The translations under genes and the position numbers were made by a program. Under the pieces are notes generated by a model. The model was not told the origin of the DNA. It saw only the letters and a program-made list of their open reading frames with translations, and made no database searches. This document shows positions 1 to 6,706 of a DNA stretch of 21,563 nucleotides, piece after piece (position 1 is the stretch's first letter; the number at the start of each line of letters is the position of its first letter). Source of the DNA: GCA-003244245 sp964250265 (GTDB taxonomy: Bacteria; Actinomycetota; Actinomycetes; Mycobacteriales; Pseudonocardiaceae); the NCBI GenBank assembly GCA_964250265.1, contig CAXUFG010000076.1:1-21563 (forward strand), in the 5' to 3' direction.

Positions 1-1
1 G

Positions 2-433
2 CCCCCGACATCTGCGCCGCCCCCGCCAACTGGACCGCCCCCGGCGCCCGGGCCGGGAGCAGGCGGGACGCCGGTTGGTTCCACGCCCACGACTCTCGCG
101 GTGGCCCCACATCGCGCCATCCAGGGCATCCCGGTGTTCCTGAACGTGGCCCTGGCGCCCCGCACCGCGACGGGCACCGTCCAATTTGAGGATGGAAGCT
201 CGGTGCTGGGCGCGCCGGTGCCGGTGTTCGCCGGTACGGCCCGCCTGCTTGTGTCGACGCTCGGGCCGGGAACCCACTCGCTGACCGCAGTTTTCACCCC
301 CGCCAACCCAACGGTCTTCGGCCCGTCGTCCTCGGTACCCGTGTCGCTAACGGTGACAGAGCGGTTACCGCAGACGATCATCGCCAATGTGCGGAGCTTC
401 CTTCGTTCCATCCTTGGTCGGCTACACCCGTGA
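2..433 (+). CDS. C-terminal part of a secreted-type Ig-like repeat protein (5' end outside window)
   Basis: The frame is open from the left edge and ends at TGA 431-433, so the true start lies upstream. The visible 143 residues begin with a Pro/Gly/Ala-rich linker (about residues 1-25), then one bacterial Ig-like domain of about 80 residues. This domain shows the usual pattern of this class: a TTLAV entry strand, a GTVQFEDGSSVLG strand pair, an LGPGTHSLTAVF strand and a final VSLTVT strand. Such domains occur in exported actinobacterial surface or adhesin-like proteins, where they act as structural repeats. The last 25 residues form a short basic, possibly amphipathic tail ending in RLHP, with no sortase motif visible. 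A GTG at 101 could be called a start, but the fold begins before it. Function is unknown; an extracellular structural role is inferred from the fold only. Confidence 0.7.
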   Translation, partial: PPTSAPPPPTGPPPAPGPGAGGTPVGSTPTTLAVAPHRAIQGIPVFLNVALAPRTATGTVQFEDGSSVLGAPVPVFAGTARLLVSTLGPGTHSLTAVFTPANPTVFGPSSSVPVSLTVTERLPQTIIANVRSFLRSILGRLHP

Positions 434-513
434 TCAACGTCACCTCATAAGCCCCTTCGCCGCGAAATCCGTGGGAAAGGTTGTCCGTCCGACCGTGGAC
501 AGTGAGTTGCGAT

Positions 514-531
514 ATCACCCGTCTGGGTGAT
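514..531. terminator. Hairpin downstream of the Ig-like gene (possible terminator)
   Basis: ATCACCC (514-520) and GGGTGAT (525-531) are perfect 7-bp complementary arms around a GTCT loop, 80 bp after the Ig-like gene stop and 136 bp before the PASTA gene start. No T-run follows, so this would be a non-canonical terminator of the kind common in actinobacteria, or an operator-like palindrome. Confidence 0.35.
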
Positions 532-628
532 GGTGGACCACTGATGTAGCCGGGCTGTCCCTTGTTCCGATCACAAGTGGACGGCCCATGCTCGCGGGAA
601 GTGAGTTCTTCGCTGTTCAGGGCGCGTT

Positions 629-642
629 CCTTCTTCGGAAGG
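629..642 (+). promoter_or_regulatory. TTCG-tetraloop hairpin in the leader of the PASTA gene
   Basis: CCTTC (629-633) pairs with GAAGG (638-642) around TTCG, an unusually stable RNA tetraloop. It lies 24 bp before the chosen ATG and about 12 bp before the GGGGGAG ribosome binding site (655-661). It might protect or modulate the 5' end of the transcript; no role is established. Confidence 0.3.
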
Positions 643-666
643 TCGGATGTTAATGGGGGAGCGGCC

Positions 667-1806
667 ATGACAATGGTTGACGAGGTAGCCGCGACGGCGG
701 AGCAACAGCGGCCCGCCGGACGGTGGGGGAAACCGCGCCGATCGAGTGGCGGTAAAGACATCAGCTCCGGTGGGATCATGCTGGCCGGTGCTGGTTTGCT
801 GGCAACGCTCGTTGTGGTGTCTCTCCTGTGGTGGGTTGCTGCGCAGCGGCCGCAAGTCGAGGTTCCAAACTTGGTCGGCATGCCACGGGCTCAGGCCGAG
901 GCTCTCCTCAGCGGCATGGGGCTGAAGATGCGTGCTGTCTCTGACGAGGTTGCTAACCAGCCGGTGGGAACGGTGCTGCGCACCGATCCGCCTGCGGGGC
1001 AGGCGCTTGATCAAGGCGGCGGGGTGAGCCTGATGGTTGCGAGCGCACCACCTACTGTCGCGCCGTCCAACGCCGTGACGACGCCCCCGGTACAGGAGTC
1101 CCCGGCGGTCCAGCTGGCCCCCGAACCGCAGCAGCCGCAGCCTGATGTGGCGCCGCGCGTGGTTGTGGTGCCCCCAGCGGTCGTCGTGCCGCCCCCAGTG
1201 GTGGTGCCACCTCCGGTCGTGGTGCCACCTCCGATTGTGGTACAGCCTCCGCCGCCTCCGGCTCCGGCATTACGGCCGGTGCCCGACGTAGCCGGTTTCG
1301 ATCTGTACCGGGCGCGGCGAGCGCTGGCGGACAGCGGGCTGAGGGCCGGGTCTGTGATCGAGGTGGAATCTCGCGAGCGGCCCTGGACGGTGTTGCGAAC
1401 CAATCCGCGAGCAGGTGTCGCGGTCCGGCCGGATAGCACCGTTGATCTTTTCGTGGCCAAGCAGCCCCAGGTGGTGGTGCCCAGTGTGATCGGGCTCGAC
1501 CGGGTCAAGGCAGAGCGGATGCTGACCCAGGATGGGCTGAGGGTCGGTTCGGTTACCGAGGTGGAGTCCAGTCAGCCGGCCTCGACGGTGCTGCGAACCA
1601 ATCCGCGAGCGGGTGCTGAGGTCTCCCTCGGCAGTACGGTCGATCTGGTTGTCGCCAAGCCACCGACAACCACTACACCACCGACGAGCAAACCACCGGC
1701 GACGAGTAAGCCACCGGCGAGCAAGCCACCGGCGACCAGCAAGCCGTCGGATGAGAGCCCGGATGTCAAGGGCCGCGAGACCAGTGCGAACGGCGGCAAC
1801 AAATAG
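667..1806 (+). CDS. Membrane-anchored protein with three PASTA domains, no kinase domain
   Basis: The predicted protein is 379 aa. ATG 667 is chosen because GGGGGAG (655-661) sits five bases upstream; an upstream in-frame start at 562 lacks support. Layout: basic cytosolic segment (residues 1-35), one transmembrane helix (about 36-59), PASTA 1 (62-126), a Pro/Val linker with four VVVPP-type repeats (about 166-193), PASTA 2 (204-265), PASTA 3 (269-331), and a Thr/Ser/Lys/Pro tail rich in SKPPA repeats. PASTA domains bind peptidoglycan fragments or lipid II and are usually the outer part of PknB-type kinases or of penicillin-binding proteins. Neither catalytic domain is present here. The topology suggests a single-pass protein reaching through the cell wall via the Pro-rich stalk. 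A wall-sensing or scaffold role is inferred. Domains 2 and 3 look like a fairly recent internal duplication. Confidence 0.85.
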   Translation: MTMVDEVAATAEQQRPAGRWGKPRRSSGGKDISSGGIMLAGAGLLATLVVVSLLWWVAAQRPQVEVPNLVGMPRAQAEALLSGMGLKMRAVSDEVANQPVGTVLRTDPPAGQALDQGGGVSLMVASAPPTVAPSNAVTTPPVQESPAVQLAPEPQQPQPDVAPRVVVVPPAVVVPPPVVVPPPVVVPPPIVVQPPPPPAPALRPVPDVAGFDLYRARRALADSGLRAGSVIEVESRERPWTVLRTNPRAGVAVRPDSTVDLFVAKQPQVVVPSVIGLDRVKAERMLTQDGLRVGSVTEVESSQPASTVLRTNPRAGAEVSLGSTVDLVVAKPPTTTTPPTSKPPATSKPPASKPPATSKPSDESPDVKGRETSANGGNK

Positions 1807-1812
1807 CGGCTC

Positions 1813-1971
1813 CGAGAACCCACCAGTGCAGACATCGTCGATGCGGTGGTCGTGGTCACCGCGGTGCGGCTGGCGGCGCCCGTCGTGACCGCTGATCCGA
1901 TCGAGTTGCGGCGGCTTGCCGTCGCGCTGGGCGCGCCACTCGTCCTGCGTGTCCCACAACTGCCGCACGCC
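1813..1971 (+). pseudogene. Remnant of a PIN-domain (VapC-like) protein, C-terminal piece
   Basis: In the same frame as the PASTA gene, just after its TAG stop, the translation reads about 50 residues including ADIVDAVVVVTA and VVTADPIELRRLAVALG. I recognise these as the end of actinobacterial PIN-domain ribonucleases: the acidic DxVDA helix followed by the V(V)TSDPxDLRRL motif. There is no start codon with a ribosome binding site and no N-terminal PIN half, so only the last third of such a gene seems to remain. Edges are approximate. The remainder of the gap between the PASTA and SnoaL-like genes (to 2090) shows nothing else I can name. The assignment rests on motif memory, and the fragment is short. 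Confidence 0.5.
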
Positions 1972-2077
1972 CGACCTCGCGCCCTCGGGCCTGGCCAGTG
2001 CTCGGACCTTTGGCCTCGATGGCGTTGCGCCAGTCTTGCAGAATCAGCGCGGAGCGCGATCGAACCAAGAGCCAATC

Positions 2078-2085
2078 AGAAGGAG
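2078..2085 (+). promoter_or_regulatory. Ribosome binding site deciding the SnoaL-like start
   Basis: AGAAGGAG lies five bases before ATG 2091, which fixes the start there rather than at the in-frame codon at 1998. Confidence 0.7.
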
Positions 2086-2090
2086 CCAGC

Positions 2091-2531
2091 ATGGGCGAGG
2101 AAATCAGAAGGCTGGTGGACGGCGTACGCGCGGCCTGGAACAACCACGATGCCCCCGGGTTTGCTGCACAGTTCTCTGAGGATGCCGTGCTGCGGATCAT
2201 TGCGACAGGTGACGCCGTGCGAGGCCGCGAACAACTCCAGGCGGTTGCGGAGGCCTACCTTCGTGCCTTCCCAGACTTGCAGTTAGAACGCAGGAGCACC
2301 TACACGTGTGGCGAGGCGGTGTGCATCATCGAATCGACACTCAGAGCGACCCATCAGGGGGAGTTCATGGGCATCCCTCCAACTCATCACTCGATCGAGC
2401 TTCTCACCTGCTCGATCTTCACGCTCGGCGCCGACCGACTTCTCGGCGAGGAGAGCGTCTACTTTGACACCGCGACGTTGCTGCGTCAGCTTGGCGTGCT
2501 TCCGGAGTCTGGGGATGCTCAACCCGCCTGA
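2091..2531 (+). CDS. SnoaL/NTF2-like domain protein (ester-cyclase-like)
   Basis: The predicted protein is 146 aa, the usual length for a single-domain SnoaL-like protein. It opens with a long helix containing WNNHDAPGFAAQFSEDAV, the typical start of the cone-shaped NTF2-like fold. GREQLQAVAEAYLRAFPDLQLE and THQGEFMGIPPTHHSIEL follow; the 'G(i)PPT' stretch with adjacent polar residues is typical of the polyketide-cyclase/ester-cyclase branch. Known members are small-molecule cyclases, isomerases or simple ligand binders, so the substrate cannot be read from sequence. It has no co-directional partner close by and is flanked by two gene remnants, so its neighbourhood gives no pathway clue. Confidence 0.75.
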   Translation: MGEEIRRLVDGVRAAWNNHDAPGFAAQFSEDAVLRIIATGDAVRGREQLQAVAEAYLRAFPDLQLERRSTYTCGEAVCIIESTLRATHQGEFMGIPPTHHSIELLTCSIFTLGADRLLGEESVYFDTATLLRQLGVLPESGDAQPA

Positions 2532-2578
2532 GCGGCAGCGCGGGCTGGTCACCATCCGCGATCGCTCCTGACCGGGCG

Positions 2579-2755
2579 TCAGGGTGCGAGGCGCCAGAGT
2601 GCATCCATGGGTACCGCCCTGATCTTCTCGCCGAACGGCAGGGTCTGTTGACCGGTGTAGAGCACGTAGCCGGCGACGAAGCGGTCACCGAGGAGTCTTG
2701 CCAAGCTTCGCAACCCGGCGAGATCTTCTGCGCGTACCGTTGCGCCGGGTGGTGG
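2579..2755 (-). pseudogene. Remnant of a DUF4143 AAA-type ATPase, C-terminal piece
   Basis: On the minus strand, about 57 residues read VRAEDLAGLRSLARLLGDRF, then VAGYVLYTGQQTLPFG and EKIRAVPMDALWRLAP, ending at TGA (2579-2581). This is the characteristic C-terminus of ATP-binding DUF4143 proteins (the VKAxxTVxxxDxxGLRxL nuclease-like end and the FVAGVVLYTGxQTLPFG signature). An in-frame TGA at 2756-2758 blocks extension, and the rest of the roughly 400-residue protein is missing. It lies just beyond the stop of the MBL gene on the same strand. The fragment is well preserved over its length, which suggests a fairly recent deletion. Confidence 0.7.
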
Positions 2756-2769
2756 TCATTCGGCCGACG

Positions 2770-3471
2770 TCACCACCCCCGGGCGCGCCAGTCGGCGAGG
2801 TGGGGGCGCTCGGCGCCGAGATCGGAGTCCTTGCCGTGGCCGGGGTAGAACCACGTGGAGTCGGGGAGGCGATCGAACACCCGGGACTCCAGGTCATTCA
2901 TGAGGCTTGTGAAGTCCTCCGGCGACGTCGTTCGTCCTGGGCCGCCGGGGAACAGGGAGTCACCGGTGAACAGGTGTGATGTGCCGTTGGCGTCCCGGTG
3001 CACCAGGGCGATCGAGCCAGGAGTGTGCCCGCGCAGATGAATCACGTCCAGTACCACCTGGCCAACCGTCACAGTGTCCCCGTGGGCCACCAGGTGGTCT
3101 GGTGGCACTGGCAATGCGGGGGCGTCGATGGGATGCGCGACGGTCTGCGCTCCGGTGGCGCCGGCGAGCGCACCGAGGGCCTGCCAGTGGTCCCCGTGCC
3201 GGTGGGTAGTGACGATCGTCCGCAGATCGGGACGGTCCGGACCGTGGCCCAGCAGATCCATCAGCCGCTCCGCGTCGTTGGCCGCGTCGATCAGCAACGC
3301 CTCGCTGGTGCTCCGGCAGACCAGCAGGTAGGCGTTGTTGTCCATCGGCCCGACGGAGATCTTGGCGATGGTCAGCGCGTCCAGCGTCCGTCGCTGCGCC
3401 GCTCCACCCGGTACAACCGCGCCGTCGTAGTCCGCAATGATGTCCACAGTCGCTGACCGTATCGCGCGCAT
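2770..3471 (-). CDS. MBL-fold (glyoxalase II-like) metallo-hydrolase
   Basis: The predicted protein is 233 aa from ATG 3471, which is preceded by GAGAGG four bases away. ATGs at 3483 and 3570 are in frame but poorly supported, and the latter falls inside a candidate uvrA promoter. The metallo-beta-lactamase metal ligands are all present: THRHGDH (H90, H92, D94, H95), GHTPG (H149), FTGDSLF (D171) and YPGHG (H212), giving a complete di-metal site. The N-terminal VGPMDNNAYLLVC stretch is the usual opening strand of hydroxyacylglutathione-hydrolase-like enzymes. A gene of this kind lies divergent from uvrA in mycobacteria (Rv1637c by my memory), and the arrangement is the same here. The substrate is likely a thioester or ester of a small thiol, which is inference only. 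Confidence 0.88.
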   Translation of the reverse strand: MRAIRSATVDIIADYDGAVVPGGAAQRRTLDALTIAKISVGPMDNNAYLLVCRSTSEALLIDAANDAERLMDLLGHGPDRPDLRTIVTTHRHGDHWQALGALAGATGAQTVAHPIDAPALPVPPDHLVAHGDTVTVGQVVLDVIHLRGHTPGSIALVHRDANGTSHLFTGDSLFPGGPGRTTSPEDFTSLMNDLESRVFDRLPDSTWFYPGHGKDSDLGAERPHLADWRARGW

Positions 3472-3547
3472 GACACCTCTCATAGGTTCATCAGGCAGTT
3501 CGGGATCGTCTGGGAGCGGCACTAGGTTCCACTTGGCCAGTGGGAGG

Positions 3548-3570
3548 CTGTCGGGCCACCCGCATAGCAT
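3548..3570 (+). promoter_or_regulatory. Candidate RecA-independent DNA-damage promoter (PafBC-type) for uvrA
   Basis: CTGTCGGGC (3548-3556), exactly eight bases, then TAGCAT (3565-3570) fits the mycobacterial RecA-independent damage motif tTGTCRgtg-N8-TAnnnT as I recall it. Six core positions, the spacing and the TAnnnT -10 match; the first base and last two bases of the first block do not. Transcription would start near 3577, giving a leader of about 180 nt for uvrA. Confidence 0.45.
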
Positions 3571-3659
3571 GGGATGGATGGGCTCGGGCCTGACGCAGCT
3601 TGGTGCCTGGTGTGGGCGCGGTGACTTTGCGCGAGCCGAAGGGAACTGAGTGGTTCAGG

Positions 3660-3754
3660 AACACAGGGTTCGAGGAGATGAACACAGGGTTCGAGGAGAT
3701 ACAGGGTTCGACGAAGATACCGGGTTCGAAGGAGACACCGGGTTCGGAAGGAAC
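3660..3754 (+). repeat. Five-unit tandem repeat in the uvrA leader
   Basis: Two 20/21-bp units (3660-3680, 3681-3700) that are identical over 20 bases are followed by three 18-bp units (3701-3718, 3719-3736, 3737-3754). The shared core is ACMGGGTTCGA followed by a purine-rich GGAG/GAAG stretch. The last unit supplies the GGAAGGA ribosome binding site of uvrA. Unit lengths are multiples of three or nearly so, which keeps one reading frame open through the array. Confidence 0.85.
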
Positions 3755-3757
3755 ACC

Positions 3758-6664
3758 GTGGCTGATCGACTTGTCGTGCGCGGCGCGCGGGAGCATAACC
3801 TGCGCAGCGTCGATCTCGACCTGCCCCGCGACAGCCTCATCGTGTTCACCGGGCTGTCCGGTTCCGGCAAGTCCAGCCTCGCCTTCGACACCATCTTCGC
3901 GGAGGGCCAGCGCCGGTACGTCGAGTCGCTGTCGGCCTATGCTCGCCAGTTCCTCGGCCAGATGGACAAGCCGGATGTCGACTTCATCGAGGGCCTCTCG
4001 CCCGCGGTATCGATCGATCAGAAATCCACCAGCCGCAATCCCCGGTCCACCGTGGGCACCATCACCGAAGTGCACGACTACCTGCGCCTGCTCTACGCCC
4101 GCGCCGGCGAGCCGCACTGCCCGATCTGTGGCGAGCCGATCTCCCGGCAGACCCCTCAGCAGATCGTCGATCAGGTCCTGGCGCTGGAACCCGGCACTCG
4201 CTTCCAGGTCTTGGCGCCGGTGGTGCGGACCCGCAAAGGCGAGTTCGTCGACCTGTTCGCCGAACTGCAGTCACAGGGCTACTCCCGGGTCCTCGTCGAC
4301 GGCGCGGTGCATCCCCTCGCCGATCCACCCAAGCTGAAGAAACAGGACAAGCACGACATTTCTGTGGTGGTTGACCGGTTGTCGGTGAAGGACAGCGCCA
4401 AGCAACGGCTTACCGACTCCGTGGAGACCGCGCTGCGGCTGGCCGACGGTTTGGTCGTGCTCGATTTCGTCGATCGCGACGAGCACGACCCGCACCGGCA
4501 GCGCAGGTTCTCCGAGCGGATGGCCTGCCCGAACGGCCACCCCATCGGCGTTGACGACCTGGAGCCGCGCTCGTTTTCCTTCAACTCGCCCTACGGCGCC
4601 TGCCCGGAGTGCACAGGCATCGGGATCCGTAAGGAAGTAGACCCCGAGCTGATCGTGCCGGACGTGGAACTCTCCCTCGCCGAGGGAGCGATCGCGCCGT
4701 GGGCCACCGGCCAGACTTACGAGTACTTCCAGCGCCTGCTCGAAGCGCTGGCCGAGACGGTCGGCTTCCGGATGGAGACCCCGTGGCGGCGGCTATCGGC
4801 CAGCGCCCAGAAGGCCGTGCTGCACGGCACGGATGTGCAGGTCCACGTCCGGTACCGCAACCGCTATGGCCGCGAGCGTTCCTATTATGCCGCCTTCGAG
4901 GGTGCCATCCCGTTCCTTGAGCGCCGGATGAACCAGACCGAGTCGGAACACATGCGTGACAAGTACGACGGCTACATGCGCGAGGTGCCCTGCCCGGCCT
5001 GCCGCGGCACCCGGCTCAAGCCGGAGATCCTCGCCGTGACCCTCTCACACACCACCGAGGGCAAGAAATCTATCGCCGACGTCTCCGCGCTCTCGGTCCG
5101 CGATGCCGCGGCGTTCCTCGAGAACCTCCAACTGGACACCAGGCAAGCCATGATCGCCGGCGCGGTGCTCAAGGAAATCCAGGCACGGCTGCGTTTCCTG
5201 CTCGACGTCGGGCTGGACTATCTTTCCCTGGACCGGGCCTCGGCCACGCTCTCCGGTGGTGAGGCTCAACGAATCCGGCTGGCCACCCAGATCGGTTCAG
5301 GGCTGGTCGGAGTGCTGTACGTGCTGGACGAGCCCTCGATCGGCCTGCATCAGCGGGACAACCACCGGCTGCTGGCTACCCTCACCCGGCTGCGTGACCT
5401 GGGCAACACGCTGATCGTGGTCGAGCACGATGAGGAGACCATCCGCACCTCTGACTGGGTGGTGGACATCGGCCCTGGAGCGGGGGAGCACGGCGGTCAA
5501 GTCGTGTACAGCGGCCCCTTCCCGGGACTGGAGCAGCACGACACCTCGCTCACCGGTGCATACCTGTCGGGCCGGCGGAGTATTCCAGTCCCGGCGCGCC
5601 GACGTCCGGTGGACCGGTCGCGGCGGTTGACCGTGGTCGGGGCGCGGGAGCACAACCTTCGCGGAATCGATGTGTCGTTTCCCCTCGGCTGCCTGGTATC
5701 CGTCACCGGCGTGTCCGGGTCGGGGAAATCGACGCTGGTCAACGACATCCTCGCTACCGTGCTGGCGAACCGGCTCAACGGTGCCCGTCAAGTACCCGGT
5801 CGGCACACCCGGGTCACCGGCCTGGAGCACGTCGACAAGCTGGTCAGAGTCGATCAGTCCCCGATCGGTCGAACCCCGCGGTCCAACCCGGCCACCTACA
5901 CCGGTGTGTTCGATCGGATCCGCAAGCTTTTCGCCGCCACTACCGAGGCGAAGGTTCGCGGTTACCAGCCCGGGCGGTTCTCCTTCAACGTCAAGGGTGG
6001 CCGCTGCGAGGCTTGCGCGGGCGACGGCACGATCAAGATCGAGATGAATTTCCTGCCGGACGTGTACGTGCCGTGCGAGGTGTGCCAGGGCGCCCGGTAC
6101 AACCGGGAGACGCTTGAGGTGCACTACAAGGGCAAGACCATCGCCGAGGTGCTCGACATGCCGATCGAGGAGGCGGCGGTGTTCTTCGAGCCGATCTCGG
6201 CGATCCACCGGCACCTCAAGACATTGGTGGATGTCGGGCTGGGCTATGTCCGGCTCGGGCAACCCGCGCCGACCCTCTCCGGTGGGGAAGCGCAACGCGT
6301 CAAGCTGGCGAGCGAACTACAGAAACGGTCCACCGGCCGCACCGTGTACGTGCTCGACGAGCCCACCACCGGCCTGCATTTCGAGGACATCCGCAAACTG
6401 CTCGGCGTGATCAACGGACTGGCTGATAAGGGCAATACCGTCATCGTGATCGAACACAACCTCGACGTGATCAAATCATCGGACTGGGTGATCGACATGG
6501 GCCCGGAAGGTGGTGCGGCGGGTGGCATGGTGATCGCTGAAGGTTCTCCCGAGCAGGTCGCCGTCATTGACACCAGCTACACCGGTCATTTCTTGCGAAC
6601 CGTGGTCGATGTGCAGCATTCACCGTCCCCTCGCCGTCGCCGGGCGGCCGTAGCCACTGGTTGA
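3758..6664 (+). CDS. uvrA: Excinuclease ABC subunit UvrA
   Basis: UvrA is the damage-recognition ATPase of nucleotide excision repair. It loads UvrB on distorted DNA. The predicted length is 968 aa from GTG 3758, which has GGAAGGA (3746-3752) five bases upstream and starts with VADRLVVRGAREHNLR, the family N-terminus. Visible parts: first Walker A GLSGSGKSS (near residue 35); the UvrB-binding and signature insertions; the first zinc module ending in GACPECTGIG, whose first half is CPNGH rather than CxxC, as in other actinobacteria; ABC signature LSGGEAQRIRLA and Walker B VLDEPSIGL; second Walker A GVSGSGKST; the second zinc module CEAC...CEVC; signature LSGGEAQRVKLA; and Walker B VLDEPTTGL. 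All catalytic elements are intact. An in-frame GTG at 3650 with AAGGGA upstream would add 36 residues encoded by the repeat array. I saw no clear LexA box; a PafBC-type motif lies at 3548-3570. Confidence 0.97.
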   Translation: MADRLVVRGAREHNLRSVDLDLPRDSLIVFTGLSGSGKSSLAFDTIFAEGQRRYVESLSAYARQFLGQMDKPDVDFIEGLSPAVSIDQKSTSRNPRSTVGTITEVHDYLRLLYARAGEPHCPICGEPISRQTPQQIVDQVLALEPGTRFQVLAPVVRTRKGEFVDLFAELQSQGYSRVLVDGAVHPLADPPKLKKQDKHDISVVVDRLSVKDSAKQRLTDSVETALRLADGLVVLDFVDRDEHDPHRQRRFSERMACPNGHPIGVDDLEPRSFSFNSPYGACPECTGIGIRKEVDPELIVPDVELSLAEGAIAPWATGQTYEYFQRLLEALAETVGFRMETPWRRLSASAQKAVLHGTDVQVHVRYRNRYGRERSYYAAFEGAIPFLERRMNQTESEHMRDKYDGYMREVPCPACRGTRLKPEILAVTLSHTTEGKKSIADVSALSVRDAAAFLENLQLDTRQAMIAGAVLKEIQARLRFLLDVGLDYLSLDRASATLSGGEAQRIRLATQIGSGLVGVLYVLDEPSIGLHQRDNHRLLATLTRLRDLGNTLIVVEHDEETIRTSDWVVDIGPGAGEHGGQVVYSGPFPGLEQHDTSLTGAYLSGRRSIPVPARRRPVDRSRRLTVVGAREHNLRGIDVSFPLGCLVSVTGVSGSGKSTLVNDILATVLANRLNGARQVPGRHTRVTGLEHVDKLVRVDQSPIGRTPRSNPATYTGVFDRIRKLFAATTEAKVRGYQPGRFSFNVKGGRCEACAGDGTIKIEMNFLPDVYVPCEVCQGARYNRETLEVHYKGKTIAEVLDMPIEEAAVFFEPISAIHRHLKTLVDVGLGYVRLGQPAPTLSGGEAQRVKLASELQKRSTGRTVYVLDEPTTGLHFEDIRKLLGVINGLADKGNTVIVIEHNLDVIKSSDWVIDMGPEGGAAGGMVIAEGSPEQVAVIDTSYTGHFLRTVVDVQHSPSPRRRRAAVATG

Positions 6665-6706
6665 CCGATCGGGGAGGTTGGCCAGGTCATCGCCGATACC
6701 GTGTCA

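Noticed and set aside
562..666. Longer PASTA protein starting at 562
   Set aside because: No ribosome binding site, and the extra 35 residues have no conserved feature; ATG 667 has GGGGGAG five bases upstream.
1160..1260. CRISPR-like repeats in the PASTA gene
   Set aside because: The short GTGGTGCCACCTCCG-type repeats are codon-level Pro/Val repeats inside a coding frame, with no spacers.
1998..2090. Longer SnoaL-like protein starting at 1998
   Set aside because: The extra 31 residues are unlike the family; AGAAGGAG fixes ATG 2091.
3568..3570. MBL start at 3570
   Set aside because: No ribosome binding site, and the added residues are low complexity and overlap the candidate uvrA promoter.
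3472..3757. LexA (SOS) box upstream of uvrA
   Set aside because: I looked for TCGAAC-N4-GTTCGA type palindromes. The repeat units contain GGTTCGA but no properly spaced opposite arm.
5297..6295. Long minus-strand frame opposite uvrA
   Set aside because: It is the high-GC mirror of uvrA codon bias, with no domain recognised and no start context.
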